The notes beneath the pieces are model-generated. The model ran no database searches and had not been told where the DNA came from. It saw only the letters and a list, made by a program, of their open reading frames with translations. Source: CAZJAH01 sp964544155 (GTDB lineage: Bacteria; Bacteroidota; Ignavibacteria; Kapaibacteriales; UBA2268). From it: 62,666 nucleotides of DNA. The translations under genes were made by a program, and so were the position numbers. This document shows, one piece after another, positions 34,239-43,734 of this stretch (positions within the stretch are counted from its first letter, which is position 1; the number at the start of each line of letters is the position of its first letter). The stretch lies in contig CAZJAH010000014.1 of the NCBI GenBank assembly GCA_964544155.1, positions 1 to 62,666 of the forward strand. The letters are read 5' to 3'.

Positions 34239-34814
34239 GTGAAAAAGTCCGTACTCGATTACGCTTTAAAAGTTCGGGTTCCCGTCACGGTTTTTATCAT
34301 ATTGGCATCTTTTGCTCTAACCTATTATGTATCAAGGTCGGAAAGAGACGGAGTCGGTTACGCTCCCGAGCAGCCCATAGATTATTCTCATAAGCTGCAC
34401 GCGGGCGAGCTGGGTATAGACTGCCAGTACTGCCATACAAGTGCCGATGAAACCAGGCACGCCAGTGTGCCATCGGCAAGCATTTGTATGAACTGCCACG
34501 CGGTGGCCAAAACCGATTCGGAAGAGATAAAAAAGCTCAAGAAATATCACGACGAGAACAAACCAATTCCGTGGAAACGCATCCACAAGCTGGCTGATTT
34601 CGCTTATTTCAGTCATTCGGCTCACGTTAATTCAGGCATTGACTGCCAGAGCTGCCACGGAGAAATTCAGGAAATGGAGGTTGTCGAGCAGGTGCAGTCA
34701 TGGAATATGTCCGACTGCCTTGACTGCCACCGCGATCCGGAGTCCCATCTGCCTTATTTGAAAGGACAGGTTGTTGAGGAGGCTCCTACTAATTGTAATG
34801 CTTGTCACCGCTAA
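34239..34814 (+). CDS. actA: ACIII pentaheme cytochrome c subunit ActA
   Basis: 191 residues with a GTG start. One N-terminal membrane anchor (about 14-31) and five CxxCH heme sites at 62-66, 83-87, 136-140, 160-164 and 186-190, plus many His residues for bis-His ligation. In alternative complex III the pentaheme ActA relays electrons in the periplasm between quinol oxidation and the monoheme c subunits. First gene of the rightward respiratory block, at the expected position immediately before actB apart from one small inserted gene. Confidence 0.93.
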   Translation: MKKSVLDYALKVRVPVTVFIILASFALTYYVSRSERDGVGYAPEQPIDYSHKLHAGELGIDCQYCHTSADETRHASVPSASICMNCHAVAKTDSEEIKKLKKYHDENKPIPWKRIHKLADFAYFSHSAHVNSGIDCQSCHGEIQEMEVVEQVQSWNMSDCLDCHRDPESHLPYLKGQVVEEAPTNCNACHR

Positions 34815-34827
34815 TAAGGATAGAGGC

Positions 34828-35013
34828 ATGAATCATTCAAACAGTAAAACAAGAAGAAATTTTTTTAAAACGGCCGCTGCTTCAGCAGCGGGTATGGCGG
34901 CTATGAGCCTGAATCCTTTTAAGATTATCTCAAAAGAAAGTAAAAACGATGAACAGCCGGCTGTTCGATTGCATCCCGAGGCTGTGAAAAGAACTAAGAG
35001 GAGTCTCAAATAA
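34828..35013 (+). CDS. Small Tat-signal protein between actA and actB
   Basis: 61 residues from ATG 34828, which lies 14 nt after actA; ATAAGGATAGAGGC precedes it. The N-terminus is a twin-arginine signal, TRRNFFKTAAASAAGMAAMSL, followed by only about 30 polar, basic residues ending KRTKRSLK. The stop overlaps the actB start (TAATG). It has no heme or Cys motif. It could be an assembly factor or Tat-exported accessory peptide of ACIII, or the remnant of a lost Tat protein. Small Tat-type proteins next to molybdo-enzyme-like operons are known, but I do not recognise this one. Confidence 0.7.
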   Translation: MNHSNSKTRRNFFKTAAASAAGMAAMSLNPFKIISKESKNDEQPAVRLHPEAVKRTKRSLK

Positions 35014-38000
35014 TGGATAAATCGTCAAAAAGCAGCTTCATTTCTATGAAGGAGCTGCTAAAAGAAAAAACCAGCAAAGAATTTCCCGACAGCGTGAAAG
35101 AAGATTTTCATTTAGATAAAAAAGACCCTGTATCCAGACGGAAATTCCTGGCTTTGCTAGGAGCATCCGCCGCGGTTACAACAGTAAGCTGCACCGACTA
35201 CAGAGATAAAGGCGAGATCATTGCATATAATAAAAAGCCCGATCACGTTCAAATGGGCGAAGCAAATTACTATGCCTCCACTTACAGGAACGGCCTGGGT
35301 ATTCTGATAAAAACAAGGGCAGGCAGGCCGATCAAGGTGGACGGCAATCCTGACCACCCAGTCAGTAAAGGAAAAGCCGATACCTTTATCCAATCAAGCC
35401 TGATGGACCTTTACGACCCGGAAAGGCTTAAAACTCCCACAAAAGGCAAAGAAAATATCTCATGGGAAAATCTTGATAACGAAATTATAAATAAGCTGCA
35501 AACTGCCTCGGATAACGGCAAAGAAATAGCGCTCATCACTAACGAAGTTCTTTCGCCAACCCAGAATAAGCTTTTTGAAGATTTTAAAACAAAATACTCT
35601 ACGGTAAATATATACTCTTACGAGCTTTTCGATTCTATGAACAGGGATGCGGCCTGGCAGAAAAGCTACGGCAGCGGCATATACCCTATAGTCGACTGGG
35701 GAAAGCCCGATGCGATCGTCGCTCTTGAGTCTGATTTTTTATGTACTGAAGGCAATGGCGTGGAAGCGCTCAGGCAGTTCACTTCCAGGCGCGACCCGGA
35801 TAATGTAAAGAATTTCAACAGACTTTATTCCTTTGAGGGCAGCCTGACTACTACAGGCGCGTACGCTGATTATTGGAGCGGCCTTAATCCCGCTGATATG
35901 TACGCCTTTGTTATGGCACTCATTAATGAAGCAGGAGGTTCCGGAGGCGGCTATAATATTAAAGATTTAGCAAATAAATCCGGGATGAATTCCGCAGCAG
36001 TCAACGCACTTGTTAAAGACATAAGGGAAAAGACAGGAAAGATATATTTCCATGCCGGCGATGGACTGCCGGAGAGCATACACATAGCCGTTAATCTCCT
36101 GAATGAGCATTGCGGCGGTACCATTGCTTATAATAGAAACGCCAGGCGGGAGCAGATAAGAAATCTTTCTACTCCGGATGAACTCAGGAAACTTACAATG
36201 AATATGAAAGCCGGCAATACTGCTGTGATTATTCATTTTGATTCGAACCCTGTTTACCATTTTTCGCCGGAGCTTGGCTACGATGAAGCATTGAAAAATG
36301 TGGAAACAGTTATTTCCATGACTGAAATGAAGAACGAATCAAGCGATTCCGCCGGATATGTTATCCCAGTGAACCACCCCTATGAATCATGGGGTGACTA
36401 CAAGCTGAGATCTGACGTGATCAGCCTGCAGCAGCCTGTGATAGCATCGCTTTATTTTACAAGGCAGAAGGAAGCGATTCTTCTTACTTGGATAAAAGGC
36501 GATCCCAAAGCCTATGGCGATGATATTTATCATAAATATTTAAAAGAAAAATGGGAAAAGGATGTTTATCCGGCGTCAGGAGCCGTGACCGAATTCAAGA
36601 ATTTCTGGTATGCCAGCCTTCATGACGGAATGCTGGAGATCCAAAATGAAAGTTCCGGAAATAGCGAAGCCCAAACAAATGGTACAGCATTCAATATGGA
36701 AGCCCTAAATTCCATTCAGGAAGATAAAAGCCCCGACGGATTCACGCTAATTATCGGGCGAAGCAATACCATGCACGACGGACGCTACGCCAATAACGGC
36801 TGGCTGCAGGAAATACCCCATCCCGTCAGTAAAGTTGTATGGGATAATTACGCGGCGGTTTCACCGAAAACAGCTAAAGAAATGGGGCTGGAATACAAGG
36901 ATAACGAAGCAAGCCTTATAGAAATTGAAGTTAACGGCAGAAAGGCTACCCTTCCGGTAGTTACTCAGCCAGGTACAGAGGATAAAGTCATCCGAGTGGA
37001 AGCAGGCTATGGCCGGAAGATTAGCGGCGCCATTGGCGAGAATGTCGGAGTGAATGTAAACATCCTGATGCCCGCGGCAGGCAGCTCCAGGTGGATATTA
37101 TACGGAGCTAAAGCCAGCAAAGCAGAAGGAACTTACAATCTGGTATCTACTCAGGAGCATCACCTGCTTGATGAAGAATTCGTCAAGGACTTCCATAAGT
37201 CCCGTGCCATAATAATAGACAGTACAGTTGAAAAGTTCCTGATAGATGAGGATGCCGTCCAAAAGCAAAGGCTTATCGACCAGGAAACAATCGAAAAAAG
37301 AAATGTCAATCCCAAATGGCAATATGGCGAAGTTAAATGGGGTATGGCTATAGACCTGAATAAATGCACGGGCTGCGGCCAGTGCATAGCGGCATGCAAC
37401 GCTGAAAATAATATTCCTATAGTCGGGAAAGAAGAAGTTTCAAAAGGCCGCGAAATGCAGTGGATAAGAATTGACCGCTACTACAGTAATAACGATATTG
37501 ATCCTATAGTCAGCAATCAGCCTATGCTTTGTCAGCATTGCGATTACGCTCCCTGTGAAAATGTATGCCCGGTTGTAGCTACCACACACAGCCCCGACGG
37601 GCTCAATCAAATGACTTATAACCGCTGCGTGGGAACTAGGTATTGCGCTAACAACTGCCCTTATAAGGTCAGAAGGTTTAATTTCTTTGATTTCAGGGAA
37701 ATATATGAAGACGGCTACTACTACCGGGATTCGCTGAAACTAATGAATAATCCTGAAGTAACCGTCAGGTCGAGAGGCGTAATGGAAAAATGCACATTCT
37801 GCGTGCAAAGAATTCAGGACGCCAGGGATAACGCCCGGGAAAGGGGAGAGGACTTTAACGGCTCCGGCGTAGAAACCGCCTGCCAGCAGGCATGCCCTGC
37901 TGACGCAATAGTTTTTGGAAACCTGAAAGATCCCGGATCAAAAGTTGCCAAGCTGGCTGACAGCAAGCTGGGATACAAAGTAATCGAAATGCTCGGTGTA

Positions 38001-38057
38001 CAGCCCGGCATAACATACCTCGCAAAATTGAGAAATAAACATTCGGAGGACGCATAG
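35013..38057 (+). CDS. actB: ACIII iron-sulfur/molybdopterin-like subunit ActB
   Basis: 1014 residues, the fused B1-B2 form. A Tat motif (S41-R-R-K-F) precedes a hydrophobic stretch that ends at C60 in a possible lipobox. Residues about 75-700 resemble molybdopterin oxidoreductases, although ActB carries no molybdopterin in characterised complexes. The C-terminal domain (about 770-1005) is a four-cluster NrfC/HybA-type ferredoxin, with NKCTGCGQCIAACNAEN, LCQHCDYAPCENVCPVV, YNRCVGTRYCANNCPY, KCTFCVQR and CQQACPADA. It probably lies on the periplasmic side next to ActC. The ATG overlaps the preceding small gene and the stop overlaps actC. Confidence 0.95.
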   Translation: MDKSSKSSFISMKELLKEKTSKEFPDSVKEDFHLDKKDPVSRRKFLALLGASAAVTTVSCTDYRDKGEIIAYNKKPDHVQMGEANYYASTYRNGLGILIKTRAGRPIKVDGNPDHPVSKGKADTFIQSSLMDLYDPERLKTPTKGKENISWENLDNEIINKLQTASDNGKEIALITNEVLSPTQNKLFEDFKTKYSTVNIYSYELFDSMNRDAAWQKSYGSGIYPIVDWGKPDAIVALESDFLCTEGNGVEALRQFTSRRDPDNVKNFNRLYSFEGSLTTTGAYADYWSGLNPADMYAFVMALINEAGGSGGGYNIKDLANKSGMNSAAVNALVKDIREKTGKIYFHAGDGLPESIHIAVNLLNEHCGGTIAYNRNARREQIRNLSTPDELRKLTMNMKAGNTAVIIHFDSNPVYHFSPELGYDEALKNVETVISMTEMKNESSDSAGYVIPVNHPYESWGDYKLRSDVISLQQPVIASLYFTRQKEAILLTWIKGDPKAYGDDIYHKYLKEKWEKDVYPASGAVTEFKNFWYASLHDGMLEIQNESSGNSEAQTNGTAFNMEALNSIQEDKSPDGFTLIIGRSNTMHDGRYANNGWLQEIPHPVSKVVWDNYAAVSPKTAKEMGLEYKDNEASLIEIEVNGRKATLPVVTQPGTEDKVIRVEAGYGRKISGAIGENVGVNVNILMPAAGSSRWILYGAKASKAEGTYNLVSTQEHHLLDEEFVKDFHKSRAIIIDSTVEKFLIDEDAVQKQRLIDQETIEKRNVNPKWQYGEVKWGMAIDLNKCTGCGQCIAACNAENNIPIVGKEEVSKGREMQWIRIDRYYSNNDIDPIVSNQPMLCQHCDYAPCENVCPVVATTHSPDGLNQMTYNRCVGTRYCANNCPYKVRRFNFFDFREIYEDGYYYRDSLKLMNNPEVTVRSRGVMEKCTFCVQRIQDARDNARERGEDFNGSGVETACQQACPADAIVFGNLKDPGSKVAKLADSKLGYKVIEMLGVQPGITYLAKLRNKHSEDA

Positions 38058-39448
38058 TGAGTAATGAATACATCGAAGCTCCTGTTGTCGAGGGTAAGCC
38101 AACCTTAAAGTCACTGGATGACGCGATATCCAGGCCGCTTGAAGAAAAGCCGGATATTAAATTCTATATAGGCCTGGGCATAACCCTCACAATGCTTATG
38201 ATCGGAGCTGTCGCGCTCGCTCTTTCATTTTACTATGGAACAGGTTTATGGGGAAATAATAACCCCGTCGGCTGGGGATTCCCTATAGTCAACTTTGTTT
38301 TTTGGGTAGGTATTGGCCACGCCGGAACGCTTATATCAGCTATCCTGTTTCTATTCAGGCAGCGCTGGAGAAATGGTATTGCCAGGTTCGCCGAGGGTAT
38401 GACCATCTTCGCGGTTATGACAGCGGCAATATTCCCTGCAATCCACGTCGGAAGGCCCTGGCTGGCAGGTTATTTGATTCCTTATCCGAATCAGCATGAC
38501 CTCTGGGTGAATTTCACTTCGCCGCTTTTGTGGGATGTATTCGCTGTATCGACTTACTTTACCGTATCCTTTGTTTTCTGGTATATAGGGCTTATACCCG
38601 ATTTCGCTACATTGAGGGACAGAACTAAAAAAGGCCTGAGAAAAGTTATTTATACAGTCGCCAGTTTCGGGTGGAGGCATTCTAACAGGCACTGGCTGAA
38701 CTACGAAATGATGTACCTCATACTCGCCGGATTTGCCACACCTCTTGTGCTTTCGGTGCATACTATTGTTAGCTTTGACTTCGCGGTATCCATACTGCCG
38801 GGCTGGCATACAACCATTTTCCCGCCTTACTTTGTGGCGGGAGCGGTTTTCTCCGGATTCGCAATGGTACAGAATGTGCTGATCATTATCAGAAAAATTT
38901 TCAACTACGAACATATAATTACCGTTAAAACTCTGGAAACCATGAATAAGATCATCCTTGCAACCGGATCGATGGTCGGCTACGCTTATATAATGGAATT
39001 TTTCATAGCATGGTACAGCGGTAATCAGCCTGAGACATTTGCTTTTGTGAACAGGGCATTTGGGCCTTACGCATGGGCATACTGGATAATGTTTTCCTGC
39101 AATGTTATATTCCCGCAGCTTTTCTGGATCAGGAAGATTCGCAGAACAATTCCGTTAATGTTTGCCATAGCAGTACTTGTTAATGTTGGCATGTGGTTCG
39201 AGCGGTTTGTTATTACTGTGACTTCTCTTTCGAGAGACTTCCTGCCATCGAGCTGGGCATACTTTACTCCCACATTGACCGATATGGGAATACTGGTAGG
39301 CAGCTTCGGGTTATTTTTTACTCTGCTGCTGTTATTCACAAAGACCTTGCCGGTAATTTCCATAGCCGAGATTAAGGCTGTTGTGACAGGAGCCCAGCCC
39401 ACACACCATCATCACGAAGAAGAGGAGGATGATAATAATGGAAAATAA
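38057..39448 (+). CDS. actC: ACIII NrfD-like membrane subunit ActC
   Basis: 463 residues with a GTG start preceded by CGGAGGA; overlaps the actB stop by one nt. Eight to ten membrane helices with NrfD/PsrC features such as FWVGIGHAGTLISAILFLF and FVFWYIGLIPDFATLRDR. It is the likely menaquinol-binding and possibly proton-moving subunit. The soluble C-terminal end has four His followed by Glu/Asp residues (about 450-460). Its last 11 nt overlap the next gene. Confidence 0.95.
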   Translation: MSNEYIEAPVVEGKPTLKSLDDAISRPLEEKPDIKFYIGLGITLTMLMIGAVALALSFYYGTGLWGNNNPVGWGFPIVNFVFWVGIGHAGTLISAILFLFRQRWRNGIARFAEGMTIFAVMTAAIFPAIHVGRPWLAGYLIPYPNQHDLWVNFTSPLLWDVFAVSTYFTVSFVFWYIGLIPDFATLRDRTKKGLRKVIYTVASFGWRHSNRHWLNYEMMYLILAGFATPLVLSVHTIVSFDFAVSILPGWHTTIFPPYFVAGAVFSGFAMVQNVLIIIRKIFNYEHIITVKTLETMNKIILATGSMVGYAYIMEFFIAWYSGNQPETFAFVNRAFGPYAWAYWIMFSCNVIFPQLFWIRKIRRTIPLMFAIAVLVNVGMWFERFVITVTSLSRDFLPSSWAYFTPTLTDMGILVGSFGLFFTLLLLFTKTLPVISIAEIKAVVTGAQPTHHHHEEEEDDNNGK

Positions 39449-40580
39449 AATTATTTACGGGTACAGCGGATTATTCGATAAATCCGATGATATAATGAAT
39501 GCCGCCGAGGTTGTAAGCTCGCGGGGTTACAAGAATTTCGACATACATACTCCTTTCCCCGTACACGGCCTTGATAATGCCATGAAGCTTGGCCCTTCCA
39601 AATTAGGCTATTTCGCCCTTGTGTTTGGTTTAACGGGAGCCATGCTGGCATTTTTCTTCATGATGTGGTCCATGGGCATAGATTATCCATTGGTTATAGG
39701 AGGAAAATCTTATTTTCCTATACCGGCATTCATACCAATAACCTTTGAGGTGACGGTACTTTTAGCATCGCTTGGAACGGTGTTCGCTATGCTGGTTATT
39801 TTCTTTAAATTTCCGAATAACACACATCCGCTACACGATACACATTATATGCAGTCAGTATCTTCTGATAAATTCGGACTTGTGATCGAAGCTGATGATG
39901 AACTATTCGATGAGGAAGAAGCCAGAAAACTTCTCGAAGACCTCGGCGCCAAAGATATTGCACCAATATATTTTGATAATGAAGAAATTAATCACAAGCA
40001 TAGAATATTTAATCCGAAATTTTTAATATTCCTGGGCCTTGCGGCTATTTTAACTTCCGGAGCATCATATATCGCCCTGAATAAGCTTATGTACATGACC
40101 CCGTTTGACTGGATGTCAGAGCAGCATAGGATAGACGCCCAGGAGAAATCTGAGTTCTTCGGCGACGGCTTTTCCATGAGGCCGCCGGTTGATGGCACAG
40201 TCATGAGGGGCCATATGCCGTATCCCTATCCCGAAGAGCCGGAGAAAGCAGGCCAAATGCTTGTGAATCCTTTAGAGAATACAGATGAAAACCTGGAACT
40301 CGGCAAACAGAAGTGGTTTACCTACTGTACACCATGCCATGGCACCTTCGGTGAAGGCGACAGCAGGCTTCGTGGGCATTTCCCGAATCCGCCGAGTATA
40401 CATTCAACAAAAGTCCGTGACGAATGGACCGACGGCAGGATATTCCATGTCATAGAAGTAGGGCAGAATTCGATGCCATCTTACTCCAAACAAATGAATG
40501 ACAAAGAAAAATGGGCTACAGTATTATATATCAGGGCATTACAGAGAGCTTTACACGCAAGGGAGGATGATCTTAAATGA
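39438..40580 (+). CDS. ACIII ActD-ActE fusion protein
   Basis: 380 residues from ATG 39438, ten nt after GGAGG. Residues 1-180 are ActD (DUF3341): YGYSGLFDKSDDIMNAAEVV at the start, then two membrane helices (about 56-78 and 98-124) and NNTHPLHDTHYM. Residues 190-380 match the separate ActE monoheme cytochrome: another membrane helix (about 193-213), WMSEQHRIDAQEKSEFF, a single heme site C297-T-P-C-H301 and methionine ligand candidate in GQNSMPSYSK. ActD and ActE are normally two genes, so here they are joined in one reading frame with no stop between them. The ATGA overlap with actF indicates coupling. Confidence 0.93.
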   Translation: MENKIIYGYSGLFDKSDDIMNAAEVVSSRGYKNFDIHTPFPVHGLDNAMKLGPSKLGYFALVFGLTGAMLAFFFMMWSMGIDYPLVIGGKSYFPIPAFIPITFEVTVLLASLGTVFAMLVIFFKFPNNTHPLHDTHYMQSVSSDKFGLVIEADDELFDEEEARKLLEDLGAKDIAPIYFDNEEINHKHRIFNPKFLIFLGLAAILTSGASYIALNKLMYMTPFDWMSEQHRIDAQEKSEFFGDGFSMRPPVDGTVMRGHMPYPYPEEPEKAGQMLVNPLENTDENLELGKQKWFTYCTPCHGTFGEGDSRLRGHFPNPPSIHSTKVRDEWTDGRIFHVIEVGQNSMPSYSKQMNDKEKWATVLYIRALQRALHAREDDLK

Positions 40581-41764
40581 AAGAAACATCAGGAATAAAT
40601 TATCAGAAAAAAGATCTTCCGGGCAGTTTTAATATGCTTGGTTGGGTATTCGTAATTATCGGGGCAGTACTTCTTGCCCTATCCTACTATGTCGATCATG
40701 ACAGAGCAGCGTTCAATACCACTATCATGTTTATGTTTATATTGAGCATAGGGCTGGGATCATTATTCTTTGTTGCTCTGGAGTATTTGGTTGGCGCCGT
40801 TTGGAGCGTGCCGTTCAGGAGGATAGGGGAATTTATGGCGGCCTTGCTCATTATTGCTCCATTGCTCGCGATTCCTATTATAATGAATATGCACGGGCTT
40901 TTCCACTGGACTCATATGGAAGATGTGATAGCGGACCCCTTTCTCTCAAAAAAGGTTCCTTATCTGAACGAGCCCTTTTTTATTATAAGGACGCTAATAT
41001 TTTTTGTGGTAATGATTTTATTTTTCTTCGTGCTGGCGGGAAGGTCGCTAAAGCAGGATAAAACAGGCGATTACAGGCATACAAAAACCAACAAGGTTGC
41101 CTCGGCCCTATTTATGCCCTTTTTCGCGATATTTACTACAATTATCGCTATAGATTATCTTATGACCCTTGAACCTCACTGGTTTTCGACCATATTCGGC
41201 GTGTATTATTTCGCCGGGACATTCCTGGCCGCTCTGGCTGTGCTTACTTATGTAAGCGTTACTCTGAGCGAGGCCGGTTATATGACCAAATATATTAACA
41301 ATGACCACTACTATAACTTCGGCGCGCTGATGTTCGCTTTTGTGAATTTCTGGGCATATATAGCATTCTCGCAGTTCCTGCTTATCTGGTACGCCAATAT
41401 TCCCGAAGAAACCTTCTGGTTTATCGATCGCTGGCAGGGGAGCTGGATGTGGGTTACAATAGGGCTGATATTCATTCATTTTATCGTGCCGTATGCAGTG
41501 TTGCTTTCGCAGCCATCCAAGAGAAATCCAAAAGTATTGAAATTTATTTCTATATGGATCATTATCGCGCATTTCTATGACCTTTACTGGATAGTAATGC
41601 CTACTTACAGCCATGATAATGCCATACTGGGATGGATGGAGCTTATGGTTCCTATCCTGCCAGTAGGATTGCTGCTTGTGGTTTTCAACTTTATGGCTAA
41701 ACGAAAAAACCTTATCCCGGTAAATGACCCGAAAATAAAAAGCGGGCTGCGTTTCCGGCTGTAA
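40577..41764 (+). CDS. actF: ACIII NrfD-like membrane subunit ActF
   Basis: 395 residues, about ten membrane helices, the second NrfD-like integral subunit of the complex and a paralogue of ActC. Recognisable segments: YLVGAVWSVPFRRIGEFMAA, LMTLEPHWFSTIFGVYYFAG and a run of aromatic helices with FWAYIAFSQFLLIWYANIPEE. The ATG overlaps the ActD-ActE stop (ATGA). Followed 36 nt later by a cytochrome c gene. Confidence 0.95.
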   Translation: MKETSGINYQKKDLPGSFNMLGWVFVIIGAVLLALSYYVDHDRAAFNTTIMFMFILSIGLGSLFFVALEYLVGAVWSVPFRRIGEFMAALLIIAPLLAIPIIMNMHGLFHWTHMEDVIADPFLSKKVPYLNEPFFIIRTLIFFVVMILFFFVLAGRSLKQDKTGDYRHTKTNKVASALFMPFFAIFTTIIAIDYLMTLEPHWFSTIFGVYYFAGTFLAALAVLTYVSVTLSEAGYMTKYINNDHYYNFGALMFAFVNFWAYIAFSQFLLIWYANIPEETFWFIDRWQGSWMWVTIGLIFIHFIVPYAVLLSQPSKRNPKVLKFISIWIIIAHFYDLYWIVMPTYSHDNAILGWMELMVPILPVGLLLVVFNFMAKRKNLIPVNDPKIKSGLRFRL

Positions 41765-41800
41765 TTAATATTAAATGAAAAAACAACGGATTTTAATAAA

Positions 41801-42754
41801 ATGGAAGAACAAAACAAAAGACCAGATAAAGAGATAAACTACCGGGATGTACTAACCAATCCCGTGAGGTGGTTCGGCCTGATATATCCTTTTTTCATTG
41901 TAGTAATAATTGCCGGAGGTATTTTTTATCTGGATAAAATTAACATCCTCGAAGAAAACGAACGAGAAAAATTTCTGATCGAATTACCGGATATTAATGC
42001 TGACATTCAAATGAAGCCCGGCAAGGAACTGGAGGGTGTGGTTCTTGAAGATTATGTGGAGACAACAGAAGAGCTCCTGGCACAAGGTGCTGAGCTTTAT
42101 ACTTCTTCATGCGCTTCATGCCACGGAGATCAGGGGCAGGGTAACGGCCCGGCCGGAGCAGGACTTGATCCGCAGCCCCGTGATTTTACCGATCCTTCAG
42201 ACTGGACTGTAGGTAAGTCATTCTCGGCTATTTATAGAACACTTGAAGAAGGCGTGGAAGGAACAAGCATGACGGCTTATGATTACATGCCGGTTGAAGA
42301 CAGGATAGCGATTGTGCATTATATCAGAGAGAATTTCATGCGGGAACCCCCGGAAATAACCCGGGATGAGCTTAAAGAACTTGACCGCGAATACAGCATT
42401 GCAGAAGGCAGAAAACAGGCAGCTCAGATACCTGTATCATCAGCAATGAGGATACTCGTTCAGGAAAGCAGACAGGATAGTGCTAAGATAACTAATATAT
42501 TATCCATAATAGAGGCTCATGATTTTGAAGGCGCTGAGATATTCAGAAAGATTAGTTCCGATAAAAGGGCAGCGGTTATAACACTATCAAGAAATAAGGC
42601 CTGGCAGCAAAGCCCCGCAGAATTTATTTCAATATTAAGGGGAAATTTGCCGGAAAACGGCTTCAGGGCGGATATACTTAAGCTGAATGAAAGTGAGCTT
42701 GCTATGCTGCACAGCTATTTGAAAGGTTTTTTCAACATAGCTGAAGAAGCATAG
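41801..42754 (+). CDS. Membrane-anchored monoheme cytochrome c of the ACIII operon
   Basis: 317 residues: one membrane anchor (about 26-44), a cytochrome c domain with C104-A-S-C-H108, the following GDQGQGNGPAGAGL, and a Met ligand candidate in TSMTAYDYMPVEDR. A C-terminal helical extension of about 120 residues (200-317) matches no domain I know. Cytochromes of this kind follow actF in some ACIII operons and may pass electrons to the oxidase. It is a second c subunit in addition to the ActE half of the fusion. Confidence 0.85.
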   Translation: MEEQNKRPDKEINYRDVLTNPVRWFGLIYPFFIVVIIAGGIFYLDKINILEENEREKFLIELPDINADIQMKPGKELEGVVLEDYVETTEELLAQGAELYTSSCASCHGDQGQGNGPAGAGLDPQPRDFTDPSDWTVGKSFSAIYRTLEEGVEGTSMTAYDYMPVEDRIAIVHYIRENFMREPPEITRDELKELDREYSIAEGRKQAAQIPVSSAMRILVQESRQDSAKITNILSIIEAHDFEGAEIFRKISSDKRAAVITLSRNKAWQQSPAEFISILRGNLPENGFRADILKLNESELAMLHSYLKGFFNIAEEA

Positions 42755-42871
42755 TATAATATCTGCAATGGTCAATAATTACAATAACTTAGAAGCTTAT
42801 TTTAAAAAAATACTGAATTTTAAAACTTTTAAGCAGGGGTATTTCGTCATGATTTTTACACTGGTATTAGT

Positions 42872-42891
42872 CAGACCTAAAAGTCTGTTTT
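42872..42891 (+). terminator. Possible weak terminator after the ACIII operon
   Basis: CAGAC-CTAAAA-GTCTG stem of 5 bp followed by TTTTAAAG. Weak, so read-through from the act genes into the oxidase genes is likely. Confidence 0.35.
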
Positions 42892-42933
42892 AAAGCAATA
42901 TAAATAATGTATAATAATTCATGATGTGCCGTT

Positions 42934-43734
42934 ATGTTACCAAAAATCAAATACTCGTTATTAATCGCAGCCATACTGATCCTGGCCGGCAGCTATGCAA
43001 ACGCCCAGGAAGAGCCTCCTGAAATTGGTATTCAGGAGAACCTCGGCGATCAGATACCCCCTGGCCTTGAATTTACAAACTCAACGGGCGAAAAAGTTAA
43101 GCTCAAAGAATTAATCGATAAACCTACAGTACTGGCCCTGGTTTACTATAAATGCCCCGGCGTATGCAGCCCCCTTTTAACGGGAATGGGAGAAGTACTC
43201 GATAAAATAGACATGGAGCCGGGTAAACATTTCAGGGCCTTATCAATCAGCTTTGATCCCACTGAAGGCCCGGAACTGGCCAAAAAATGGAAAAATGAAT
43301 ACTTAACAGCGATGGAAAGGGATTTTCCCGAATCGCAATGGAATTTTATGACAGGCGACAGCGCAAATATCAAAAAGCTGGCTGAAGCCGCGGGATTTTA
43401 TTATAAGCCCGACGGAAAGGATTTCATCCACGCGGCCACGTTAATTGTTCTTACCCCGGAAGGCAAAATATCCAGGTACCTCTTTGGTACAGAGTTCCTG
43501 CCTTTCGATGTTGAAATGGCAATAACTGAAGCCAGCGAGGGTAAGTCAGCCCCGGCAATAAAAAAAGCTCTGCTGTATTGCTTCAGCTACGATCCCGAAG
43601 GCAAGGGATACGTGCTGAACTTCAATAAAGTGGCCGGTACGGTTATAGTCTTCGGAGCGGGGATATTTCTACTTGTCCTTTTAATTAAAGGAAAAAATAA
43701 AAAAGATCATAAAGGAGATAAAGAAAATGGCTGA
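42934..43734 (+). CDS. SCO1/SenC-family copper chaperone
   Basis: 266 residues. Signal peptide (about 5-24, ending NAQEE), thioredoxin-like domain with the copper motif C74-P-G-V-C78 and the third ligand H166 in DFIHAATLIVL, and a C-terminal membrane helix (about 235-255) before a basic tail. SCO proteins deliver copper to the CuA site of cytochrome oxidase subunit II. First gene of the oxidase group; overlaps ctaD by eight nt. The C-terminal anchor is an unusual topology compared with N-anchored SCO. Confidence 0.93.
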   Translation: MLPKIKYSLLIAAILILAGSYANAQEEPPEIGIQENLGDQIPPGLEFTNSTGEKVKLKELIDKPTVLALVYYKCPGVCSPLLTGMGEVLDKIDMEPGKHFRALSISFDPTEGPELAKKWKNEYLTAMERDFPESQWNFMTGDSANIKKLAEAAGFYYKPDGKDFIHAATLIVLTPEGKISRYLFGTEFLPFDVEMAITEASEGKSAPAIKKALLYCFSYDPEGKGYVLNFNKVAGTVIVFGAGIFLLVLLIKGKNKKDHKGDKENG

